Positions 17,663 to 24,862 of a stretch of DNA of 63,497 nt are shown piece by piece. The position numbers and the translations under genes are program-made. Source of the stretch: Lysobacteraceae bacterium CU05-9 (lineage in GTDB: Bacteria; Pseudomonadota; Gammaproteobacteria; Xanthomonadales; Xanthomonadaceae). Under the pieces are notes generated by a model. It saw nothing but the letters and a program-made list of their open reading frames with translations, searched no databases and had not been told where the DNA came from. Position 1 is the stretch's first letter. The number at the start of each line of letters is the position of its first letter. The DNA is taken from assembly GCA_007556525.1 (NCBI GenBank), contig SWJS01000003.1, forward strand, positions 1 through 63,497, given 5' to 3'.

Positions 17663-19333
17663 ATGACGGTGACCATTGAAGAGTCGCGCCGCCTGACGGG
17701 AGCGAACATTTATTTTGACGGGACCGGTGCCGCGCTTGAGGCCGTCGGCGCCGACATTCCGGAGTCCGTTGTTGCGGATTGGGCAGGGCTGGTCAGGATC
17801 GCGCGCTCCCGTCTGCACTGGCCCGATGGTGCGATCGTGACGCGACGACATGCGAGCGGTGTTTCGTTGGCGTTTGAAGCACCGTTGGATCAACTGATTA
17901 CGGCGACCGAAGTCAACGAGTGGGCGCTAACACGCGCTGCCCAAAACCGTGCGGCAGCCGATTTGCCCGACGACATCATTGACATGGCCGACCGTGAAGC
18001 GGACGTGCGTTTGGTGGAGCTTGTTGGCGTGGCAACGTCGCAAGGATTGCCGGTGCATTTCGATGATGAGTTTTTTACGGCTGGAGAAGGTCACTTGTCG
18101 CAGCAATGGCCAGCGGACCAATTGCCAACCGTTGCCGTGATGAATGCCGCGCAGACAGGACGCGTGCCGAAGGTCGTGATTACCGGATCAAACGGTAAAA
18201 CCACCACGACGCGCGCGCTTGCCGCAATCCTGTCCATGACCGGAAAGCGCACCGGCTACAGCAGCACGGATGGCATCGTCGTTGATGGCGATGTTGTTGA
18301 AGACGGAGACTTCTCGGGACCGATGGGGCTGCGATCCGTGTTGCGCAATCCATCCGTTGAAGTGGCCATTCTCGAAACGGCTCGCGGCGGCTTGCTGCGA
18401 CGTGGGCTTGCGACGCAAGATGCCGATGTTGCCGTCGTCACGAATGTGAGCGCCGATCACTTCGGCGAATACGGCGTGCATGCGCTCGAGCATCTGCTTG
18501 AAGTCAAACTGCTGGTGCACAAGTCGTTGCGTCCGGATGGAACACTCGTGGTGAATGCGGGTGATGAATTCCTCGCGTCGCGTGCGGCGGAAATTCCCGG
18601 CCAAAATCTCGCCTGGTTTGCTCGTTCCCTGTCTACGGCGCGTGAGCGTGGTTTGCCTGCATGTGGCGTGCAAGATGGCCGCATGATCATCGCAACGGTG
18701 GATGGTGACATCGATCTCGGTGAAACGGTGGCGATGCCGATCGGCCTGCAAAACAAGGCGCCATACAATCTCGAAAATCTCGCGGCTGCCGCTTTGTCCG
18801 CACACTTGCTGGGTGTTGATGCTGCGGGGATCTCGGCGGGACTGTTGAGTTTTGGCCGGAATAAAAATGACAACTTGGGCCGCCTGCAATATTGGACGAT
18901 TAATGGCGCGCATGTGTTGCTCGATTACGCGCACAATCCCGATGGCATGCAGTCGTTGCTCAACGTCGCCTCGCAGTTCCGCGGTGACGGGCGAATGGGA
19001 TTGGTGCTTGAGCAAGCCGGAAACCGTACGGATGAAGATATCGCGGCATTGGCAGTCGCAGCTGCTGTTGCGAAGCCGGACCATGTTTGGTTGAAGGACA
19101 TCGGCAGCACTTACTTGCGGGGTCGAGCGGAAGGTGAAGTGATTGGTATCCTGCGGCAGGCATTGTTGGATGCGGGCATGGAACATTCGCAGATGACGGT
19201 GGTGACGGACATTGAAGAACTGATGTCGAGTGCGTTGGCATGGGCGGGCGAAGGTGACGTGTTGGTTTTGCCGGTGCATCAGCCGGAAGACCGTGAAGTT
19301 GCGATCGCGATGCTCGACGGATTGGCCGCGTAG
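17663..19333 (+). CDS. Mur-ligase-type cyanophycin synthetase paralogue (CphA'-like), no ATP-grasp
   Basis: 556 residues. The first ~165 have no ATP-grasp motifs. The remainder parallels the C-terminal half of CphA: P-loop GSNGKTTTT at 175-183, YSSTDGIVVDG, ETARGGLLRRGL, TNVSADHFGEYG, and DYAHNPDGMQSLL. Mur-type ligases join an amino acid to an acyl-phosphate-activated carboxylate. Here the ATP-grasp half-reaction is missing, so the protein must depend on CphA or do a partial reaction. It lies 11 bases after cphA. A truncated copy of the same C-terminus occurs at 22902-23092. Confidence 0.8.
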   Translation: MTVTIEESRRLTGANIYFDGTGAALEAVGADIPESVVADWAGLVRIARSRLHWPDGAIVTRRHASGVSLAFEAPLDQLITATEVNEWALTRAAQNRAAADLPDDIIDMADREADVRLVELVGVATSQGLPVHFDDEFFTAGEGHLSQQWPADQLPTVAVMNAAQTGRVPKVVITGSNGKTTTTRALAAILSMTGKRTGYSSTDGIVVDGDVVEDGDFSGPMGLRSVLRNPSVEVAILETARGGLLRRGLATQDADVAVVTNVSADHFGEYGVHALEHLLEVKLLVHKSLRPDGTLVVNAGDEFLASRAAEIPGQNLAWFARSLSTARERGLPACGVQDGRMIIATVDGDIDLGETVAMPIGLQNKAPYNLENLAAAALSAHLLGVDAAGISAGLLSFGRNKNDNLGRLQYWTINGAHVLLDYAHNPDGMQSLLNVASQFRGDGRMGLVLEQAGNRTDEDIAALAVAAAVAKPDHVWLKDIGSTYLRGRAEGEVIGILRQALLDAGMEHSQMTVVTDIEELMSSALAWAGEGDVLVLPVHQPEDREVAIAMLDGLAA

Positions 19334-19337
19334 ATCG

Positions 19338-19967
19338 ATGAAACTTTTGTTGGTTGGATCAACCGGTCTGGTTGGACGTGAAGTGTTGAAGCTCGCGCTG
19401 CAAGATTCGCGTGTCACATCCATCGTTGCACCGATGCGCCGCACGCTTCTGACGCACCCGAAATTGGAATCGCCAATCATTGATTTCGAAAACTTACCGA
19501 CCGACGTTTCGTGGTGGCGAGCCGATGCGGTGATTTGCACGCTCGGTACAACGATGGCGACGGCGGGTTCGAAGGAAGCCTTTTATCGTGTCGATCACGA
19601 TTATCCGTTGATGGTTGCAGAGCTTGCGCACGAACATGGGACTTCCACGTATGTGCTGAATTCGGCGATTGGGGCGGATGCGTCGTCGCGTGTTTTTTAT
19701 ACGCGTGTGAAAGGAGAGTTGGAGCGCGACTTGATGCAAGTCGGTTTCAAGTCGTTGACGTTCGTACAGCCAGGCGTCATCGGTGGTGTGCGCGATGAGT
19801 TGCGAATTGGCGAACGGGCATTGACGTCAGTGTTGAAAGTGTTCGGTCCGGTGCTGCCTGCCCGATGGCGCATCAATCCCGCAGAGAAAATCGCCGCCGC
19901 CCTCCTGGAAGCCGCATTGCAATCCCAACCCGGCATCCATCGCGTTACGTCGGATCGTTTGATTTGA
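19338..19967 (+). CDS. NAD(P)-binding oxidoreductase (atypical SDR, NmrA/HTATIP2-like)
   Basis: 209 residues from ATG 19338, four bases after the previous stop. It starts MKLLLVGSTGLVGREVLKLA, an atypical SDR glycine motif (GxxGxxG). Later parts include VICTLGTTMATAGSKEAFYRVDHDYP, here read as the substrate-side region, and VFYTRVKGELERDL, which carries Tyr and Lys in a YxxxK-like arrangement. FVQPGVIGG matches the PxxxxG of this family. The role is unknown. The 3' end overlaps the convergent SDR gene by 23 bases. Confidence 0.8.
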   Translation: MKLLLVGSTGLVGREVLKLALQDSRVTSIVAPMRRTLLTHPKLESPIIDFENLPTDVSWWRADAVICTLGTTMATAGSKEAFYRVDHDYPLMVAELAHEHGTSTYVLNSAIGADASSRVFYTRVKGELERDLMQVGFKSLTFVQPGVIGGVRDELRIGERALTSVLKVFGPVLPARWRINPAEKIAAALLEAALQSQPGIHRVTSDRLI

Positions 19968-20820
19968 TTTCGTTGAGTCCTTCGCGGTAATTCGCGAAGT
20001 GCGGCTGTATGCCTAACGCTTGGCACGAACCGTGTGCATTGATCCGCTTGCTCGACTCATAAAACCGGCGCAATCCCTCCGTCATTTCGGGATCATCCAA
20101 CGACATAGGTTTTGGTAAATGTAACCCCGTAATTTCGGCAGCATATTCCAGCACGCGCGATTGTTCTGCGGGTTCGTTGTCGGCGATGAGATACAACGCA
20201 TTACGCTGAGGGCGTTGCATCGATGCAATCACTGCGCGTGCGATGTCATGAACGTGGACGCGATTGAACAGAACTCCGGGGGCGTGCACATTTCTTGCGC
20301 TGCCTTCTTGCAGTGACTTGATCGCATTGCGGTTCGGGCCATAAATGCCTGCGAGCCGGAATAACGCGCTGGCAATGTCGCGCTCATTCGCGATCGTGCG
20401 CCACTGCTTTTCGGCGAGCAGTCTTCGTGTCGCAACGGTGTCGGTTGCATCGGCTTCGCTTCCTTCATCGATGATTCCGCCATCGCGGTTCGCATAGACG
20501 CCCGTTGATGACAGGTATCCAATCCAGCGAAGCTTAGACGCGTTCGCAATGTGACCTTTCAACGCGCGCGCAGCTGGATCGCCGTCGTCATCCGGAGGCA
20601 GCGTGCAAAGCAAAGCATCTGCGTTGTTCAGTGCCTCCAAAAATTCCGCCGAAAGTTCGCGCGCATCGAACGCAATGACATCAACGCCGTCGATGGAGGA
20701 GCGGACTTCGCGTTGCGTGGCGTTACATCGAATTCCCAAAGCGGTGGCTTGGCGCGCAACTTCGCTGCCGCAATATCCGAAGCCAAGGATCAACAAATTC
20801 TTTGGAAGTGGTGATGTCAT
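19945..20820 (-). CDS. NAD-dependent epimerase/dehydratase family protein (YeeZ-like)
   Basis: 291 residues of the extended-SDR type. NLLILGFGYCGSEVARQA gives a GxGxxG nucleotide site at about residues 13-18. YLSSTGVYANRDGG holds the Ser-Ser-Thr-x-Tyr segment, and LFRLAGIYGPNRNA is the family GPxR signature. The catalytic YxxxK Lys is not obvious, as in other YeeZ-like proteins. It converges with and overlaps the preceding gene. Substrate unknown. Confidence 0.85.
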   Translation of the reverse strand: MTSPLPKNLLILGFGYCGSEVARQATALGIRCNATQREVRSSIDGVDVIAFDARELSAEFLEALNNADALLCTLPPDDDGDPAARALKGHIANASKLRWIGYLSSTGVYANRDGGIIDEGSEADATDTVATRRLLAEKQWRTIANERDIASALFRLAGIYGPNRNAIKSLQEGSARNVHAPGVLFNRVHVHDIARAVIASMQRPQRNALYLIADNEPAEQSRVLEYAAEITGLHLPKPMSLDDPEMTEGLRRFYESSKRINAHGSCQALGIQPHFANYREGLNEIKSNDPT

Positions 20821-20929
20821 TTCGTAGCCAGTGTACGTGAATAAGGGGCGGTGTTTTTGGAGGGATTCACGGACTTTCCAATAGTGCTGGGCTAAACTGA
20901 TGAATGACAGGATTTTTGCGGAATTTCAG

Positions 20930-21448
20930 ATGAAACGTTCAATTTCGGCATCGCTTGCGTTGATGGGCGCAGCACCTTTGTTCCTCGTAGCGTGTGGCGA
21001 CGATTCAAAGGTGAAGGAAGACATTGCGTACGACAGCGAAGCGACTTGCGTTGCGGACGGCAACACGGCTGCAGATTGCGCATTGGCGTTCAACAAGGCC
21101 GTCGAAGATGCGCCGAAGTTTGCGACGGAAGAAGATTGCAAAACGTCATTTGACGGTTGCCAGAAAGTGACGGACAACAACGGCAATTCGTGGTTCATGC
21201 CGATGATGATGGGCTACATGCTCGCGCGCACCATGGGTGGCGGTGGCGCAGCGGCAGTTGGCCGGCCGTTGTATCAAAGCCGTGGTGGCGCGTTGACGGA
21301 AGTCAGCAAAGTTTCGAACGGTGGCTACTCGATGCGTCCGCATCCGGGCTCCGTTGCATCGATGTCGAATTTGTCGAGCGTTCGTTCGGCGGCAAATGCA
21401 CGCACGACGCGTGGCTTCGGTGGCAGCTCACGCATCAGCGGTGGTTAA
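20930..21448 (+). CDS. ygiB: DUF1190 lipoprotein (YgiB-like)
   Basis: 172 residues from ATG 20930 (MKRSISASLALMG), giving a lipoprotein signal with lipobox LVAC. The alternative ATG at 20900 has no ribosome site. It contains the family Cys pattern (EATCVADGNTAADCALAFNKA and EEDCKTSFDGC), then a Met/Gly-rich stretch (MPMMMGYMLARTMGGGG) and a Ser/Gly/Arg-rich low-complexity tail. It stands immediately before a YgiC-like synthetase, the conserved ygiBC arrangement. Function unknown. Confidence 0.85.
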   Translation: MKRSISASLALMGAAPLFLVACGDDSKVKEDIAYDSEATCVADGNTAADCALAFNKAVEDAPKFATEEDCKTSFDGCQKVTDNNGNSWFMPMMMGYMLARTMGGGGAAAVGRPLYQSRGGALTEVSKVSNGGYSMRPHPGSVASMSNLSSVRSAANARTTRGFGGSSRISGG

Positions 21449-21458
21449 GCGCTAAGTG

Positions 21459-22646
21459 ATGGAACGCGTCGCACTTTCCGAACGCCCGGATTGGCGGGAG
21501 AAGGCGGAGAGTTTTGGGTTTAGCTTTCATACGATTGGTGGCGAGCGCTACTGGGATGAGTCGGGCGCGTATCGATTCTCACTGAGCGACGTCGAAAACA
21601 TCATCGAAGACCCCACCGCCGAATTGCATGAGATGGCGATGGATACGGTGGATTTTGTCTGCAATGACGAACACATGTTGTCGTTGTTGAACATTCCGGC
21701 AGATATGCAAAATGCTGTGCGCGATTCGTGGATCCGCCGTGATCCGCATTTGTACGGGCGCATGGACCTGTCGTGGAATGGCGTGGGTCCTGCCAAATTG
21801 CTGGAGCTCAATTACGATACGCCGACGTCGTTGTATGAGGCGGCTTTTTTCCAGTGGTTATGGCTTGAAGATTCGATTCGCAGCGGCGCGATTCCGTCCA
21901 ACGCCGATCAGTTCAATTCGATCCAGGACAAATTGATCGAAGCGTTTGGTGCCATCGCCAAAACCTTCCGCAAGCGCATCCACTTCGCCTCCTGCGAAGG
22001 CTCCGACGAAGACGCGGGAACGGTTGGCTACTTGCGTGACTGCGCGCATCAAGCCGGCTTGCGAACATTCGCCATGCACGTCGAAGACATCGGCGCGCCG
22101 GTCGATGGTGATCCGCGCTTCCTCGACAACGAAGGTTTGCCGATCGACATGTTGTTCAAGCTGTATCCTCTCGAGCAAATGTTTGAAGATGATTTCGCGC
22201 GCTTCATTCCAACATCGGGTACGCAATTCATCGAGCCGTTGTGGAAGTCGGTGTTGTCGAACAAGGGAATTTTGCCGGTTCTGTGGGCGCGCTTCCCCGA
22301 TCATCCGAATTTGTTGGAATCGCATTTCGAAGAGGACGCGACGCGCCGTGATCCTGTCCGCGCAGGTTGGGTCCGCAAGCCGTTGTTCTCACGCGAAGGT
22401 GCGAACATTGAGTTTGTTTCATCTGATGGCGCGCGTGAGTCGAGCGATGGCGAATACTCCGGTGGTCGCACCATTCTCCAGAAGGCACACGCGCTTCCGT
22501 TAGTCCGCGATGCAAACGGAAATGGCGGCTATCCAGTGATTGGATCGTGGGTGGTTGGCGATCTGCCGGCGGGCATGGGCATCCGCGAAGACAACACGTT
22601 GATCACGCGCGACACCTCGCGCTTCGTGCCGCATTTCATAAGCTAG
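21459..22646 (+). CDS. ygiC: glutathionylspermidine synthase family protein (YgiC-like)
   Basis: 395 residues from ATG 21459 (a GTG precedes it at 21456). This is the ATP-grasp C-N ligase of the glutathionylspermidine synthase family without the amidase half. Visible pieces are LLELNYDTPTSLYEAAFFQWLW, FASCEGSDEDAGTVGYL, IEPLWKSVLSNKGILPVLW, WVRKPLFSREGANI and the end GYPVIGSWVVGD. The true substrate of the YgiC group is not established. It follows ygiB by 10 bases and is closed by a terminator at 22654. Confidence 0.9.
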   Translation: MERVALSERPDWREKAESFGFSFHTIGGERYWDESGAYRFSLSDVENIIEDPTAELHEMAMDTVDFVCNDEHMLSLLNIPADMQNAVRDSWIRRDPHLYGRMDLSWNGVGPAKLLELNYDTPTSLYEAAFFQWLWLEDSIRSGAIPSNADQFNSIQDKLIEAFGAIAKTFRKRIHFASCEGSDEDAGTVGYLRDCAHQAGLRTFAMHVEDIGAPVDGDPRFLDNEGLPIDMLFKLYPLEQMFEDDFARFIPTSGTQFIEPLWKSVLSNKGILPVLWARFPDHPNLLESHFEEDATRRDPVRAGWVRKPLFSREGANIEFVSSDGARESSDGEYSGGRTILQKAHALPLVRDANGNGGYPVIGSWVVGDLPAGMGIREDNTLITRDTSRFVPHFIS

Positions 22647-22653
22647 CGGCAAC

Positions 22654-22682
22654 AAAAAACCCGCTCATCGGCGGGTTCCTTC
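22654..22682. terminator. bidirectional terminator between ygiC and the tRNA-Met fragment
   Basis: A CCCGC-TCATCG-GCGGG stem (22660-22664 with 22671-22675) is flanked by six A on the left and TT on the right. Read on the minus strand it ends in TTTTTT. It lies just after the displaced tRNA-Met 3' half, so it is probably the original terminator of that tRNA as well as the end of ygiBC. Confidence 0.7.
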
Positions 22683-22693
22683 AAAATCGCAGG

Positions 22694-22739
22694 ATGGTGG
22701 CTATGGGTGGACTCGAACCACCGACCCCAGCATTATGAG
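22694..22739 (-). repeat. attachment-site repeat: displaced 3' half of tRNA-Met
   Basis: These 46 bases are identical to 31448-31493. They cover tRNA-Met from the anticodon region (plus-strand CATTATGAG) to the CCA end. After 22739 the sequence diverges completely from the tRNA. This is the expected scar of site-specific integration into a tRNA 3' end. Confidence 0.9.
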
Positions 22740-22778
22740 AGGTGGGTTCACAGCGCAACCATGCGCCTTTCAGGCCTG

Positions 22779-22869
22779 TCTGGGACATTTCTGGGACACA
22801 AAAACGTGCATCTGTCACGAAATAATGCAATAGCCCACGCTAAATAGAGTGTTGCAAACTAAAGTCTAT
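22779..22869. repeat. left-end motifs shared with the right end of the island
   Basis: A tandem TCTGGGACATTTCTGGGACA (from 22779) is matched at 31209 by TCTGGGACATTCCTGGGACA. A 40-base block starting ATAGCCCAC and containing TTGCAAACT and GTCTAT (22830-22869) is matched at 31347-31386 with about 28 of 40 identities. The order and orientation are the same at both ends. They could be integrase arm sites or remains of two tandem insertions. The rest of 22647-22901 shows no gene. Confidence 0.55.
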
Positions 22870-22901
22870 TTAGCAAAAAAACTTACAAAAAAGAATGCCG
22901 A

Positions 22902-23092
22902 GGAGCGTTATTCAAGGGCGCCGTGACAAGGGCAGGCATTCCCACTGAGCAGGTGATGGTCGTCGCGGATATTCACCAGTTGATCAGTGCCGCATTGGAC
23001 TGGGCGCGGACCGGCGATGTCCTGGTTCTACCCATTCATGCCATGGACGAGCGCGACGCAGTGATTGAACTGCTCGAGCGTGTGGTCAATTA
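22902..23092 (+). pseudogene. C-terminal remnant of a CphA'-like Mur ligase
   Basis: The reading frame ending at TAA 23092 translates to a peptide containing AGIPTEQVMVVADIHQL, ISAALDWARTGDVLVLPIH and ERDAVIELLERVVN. It aligns with the last ~55 residues of the 556-residue protein at 17663 (AGMEHSQMTVVTDIEEL, MSSALAWAGEGDVLVLPVH, DREVAIAMLDGL). The rest of the gene is absent. Sequence similarity fades upstream of about 22902. It is clearly a truncated homologue, diverged enough to come from another strain or species rather than a recent local duplication. Confidence 0.8.
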
Positions 23093-23095
23093 ACG

Positions 23096-23132
23096 AAAAA
23101 ACCCACCAACATCCGTCGGTGGGTTCTTATTT
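23096..23132. terminator. terminator closing the metal-efflux operon (minus) and the remnant gene (plus)
   Basis: ACCCACC-AACATCCGTC-GGTGGGT forms a 7-bp stem flanked by AAAAAA on the left and TTCTTATTT on the right, so it can act in both directions. The ~100 bases from here to the CDF gene hold no further feature. Confidence 0.7.
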
Positions 23133-23233
23133 CGAATGTTCTGCAATTCAAGATCGGCGCGAAACATTCGTGAGGCAGAAAGTGCGATGGGAGACCGGGC
23201 CAGTCCCAGGCAGTAATATCCTGCCTGGCCCTG

Positions 23234-24115
23234 TCAGTTTATGCATGCACTTGATTCGATTTGAATCGTGCTTTGATGCACATCAAAGCGATCCCTAAGC
23301 ATCCGAGTCGCTTCTTGCCTTAGAGCTTCCGCATCAATTTCGGTTTCATCATAGACAAGATGCGTCGTCAGAACCGTTTGCGTTGACCCCAGTGCCCAGA
23401 TATGCAGGTTGTGCAACTCGCGGACGCCTTTGATCTCCCTCAGTGCACCATCGACGGTCGCCAGTTCCAGTCCTTCCGGAACACCCTGCATCAGCATATG
23501 TACGGCTTGGGACATTAGTCGCCATGTTCGTGGAAGTACCCAAAGGCCAATCAGCACGGCAACAATCGGATCGATGATGGTCCATCCCGTGAAATAAATG
23601 ATGACCGCACCTGCTATCACACCCAGGGAACCGAGCATGTCAGCCCACACCTCAAGATATGCGCCTTTGACATTCAGGCTCTCGCCCGAGCCTGCCGCGA
23701 GCAACCGCATTGAGATCAGGTTAATGACAAGGCCCAGCGTTGCGATGACAAGCATTCCAACTGACGCAACTTCGGTTGATTTCTGAAACCTGCCAAACGC
23801 TTCCCATAGGATGTAGCCAGCCACCAGAAAGAGCATTCCCCCGTTTATCAGCGCCCCGATTGCTTCCATGCGGGCATAGCCGTATGTCTTCTTTGCATCT
23901 GCCGGCCTACGGCTAAGACGAACCGCGAACAGCGAAATGCCGAGCGCTAGCACGTCAGTCCCCATGTGCGCCGCATCGGAAAGCAGTGCAAGGCTGTTTG
24001 TAATCAGTCCACCGACGACTTCGGCAATCAGGAAAGTACCTGTCAGTAAGAGCGCGATCCAAAGCGGCTTTTCGTGCTTGATTTCGCCGGCGCCATGATC
24101 ATGTCCGCCACTCAT
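23234..24115 (-). CDS. czcD: cation diffusion facilitator exporter (CzcD-like)
   Basis: 293 residues, standard CDF size. The His/Asp-rich start (MSGGHDHGAGEIKHEKP) is followed by six membrane helices. Helix 2 has NSLALLSDAAHMGTDVLALG, carrying the HxxxD metal site; helix 5 has LEVWADMLGSLGVIAG (DxxxD variant). The cytoplasmic C-terminal domain includes HNLHIWALGSTQTVLTTHLV. It exports Zn, Co or Cd from the cytoplasm. It overlaps the upstream cation transporter by four bases and is last in the czc-type operon. Confidence 0.93.
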   Translation of the reverse strand: MSGGHDHGAGEIKHEKPLWIALLLTGTFLIAEVVGGLITNSLALLSDAAHMGTDVLALGISLFAVRLSRRPADAKKTYGYARMEAIGALINGGMLFLVAGYILWEAFGRFQKSTEVASVGMLVIATLGLVINLISMRLLAAGSGESLNVKGAYLEVWADMLGSLGVIAGAVIIYFTGWTIIDPIVAVLIGLWVLPRTWRLMSQAVHMLMQGVPEGLELATVDGALREIKGVRELHNLHIWALGSTQTVLTTHLVYDETEIDAEALRQEATRMLRDRFDVHQSTIQIESSACIN

Positions 24116-24774
24116 TTATTCATCCCCCTTGGCGAGGCGCCGCAAGTTGCCGCGGAATCCGGACTCGACGATAGGCTTCTCCACGCAGAACGAAGGACGC
24201 GCCACGCCGAGCGAAGGAACATGACCAGCAATGCGATGGCAACAACCAGGTCTGGCCATCCCGATTCAAATAGCCAGACGCCTGCCGTAGCGGCGAGGAC
24301 GGCTACGCCTTCAAACATGTCGTTTCGTGAACATTCCCAGGCAGACGAAATATTGATGTCGGTGTCGCGAATCGGCGTCAATAGCCACAGACAGACGCCG
24401 TTCAATGCAAGGTTCAACGCCGCCACCACGCCCATGGTTTCAAAGACCGGAACAGCCGGGTTATTCAGTCGCCAGATGATCTGCAGTCCAACGGCGATGG
24501 CTGCGCCAAATATCAGCAGCCCTTTAAACAGTGCAACACGTGCCTTAGCCCGTACGCTGGCACCGATGACAAGGATGCTCAGCAGATAGGTAGCAGCGTC
24601 ACCGAGGTTATCCAACGTCCCTGAAAGTAGCGACGACGACCCGCTGAAGTAAGCGGCGCTGAACATCATGATGCACGTCACGATATTAATCGACATGACG
24701 ATCATCAATACCCGGCGCTGTCTCGCCTCCATCGACTTGAGTTCTACGGGCTTGCCGCAATCGCAATCTGACAT
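24112..24774 (-). CDS. cation transporter, CDF-like membrane protein
   Basis: 220 residues from ATG 24774, which has a near-perfect GAAGGAGG ribosome site; the frame remains open to 24855. The N-terminus holds Cys pairs (MSDCDCGKPVEL), possibly metal-binding. It then has about six hydrophobic segments with CDF-like pieces (SGSSSLLSGTLDNLGDAATYLL and SAWECSRNDMFEGVAVL), where the HxxxD sites are replaced by DxxxD-type positions. It lacks the CDF C-terminal domain. It sits between czcA and czcD, so a metal export role is likely. Confidence 0.8.
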   Translation of the reverse strand: MSDCDCGKPVELKSMEARQRRVLMIVMSINIVTCIMMFSAAYFSGSSSLLSGTLDNLGDAATYLLSILVIGASVRAKARVALFKGLLIFGAAIAVGLQIIWRLNNPAVPVFETMGVVAALNLALNGVCLWLLTPIRDTDINISSAWECSRNDMFEGVAVLAATAGVWLFESGWPDLVVAIALLVMFLRSAWRVLRSAWRSLSSSPDSAATCGASPRGMNK

Positions 24775-24862
24775 ATGAAACCTCCTTCTGGAACTATTGT
24801 GCCAGGACAACCCGCGATCTTGGGTTGGACCCGGGTTCTTATCTATTATCGACATTAATCAT

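Noticed and set aside
22741..22901. Integrase gene fragment at the left end of the island
   Set aside because: No frame in this stretch shows tyrosine-recombinase motifs (R..HxxR..Y). Only short repeats are visible.
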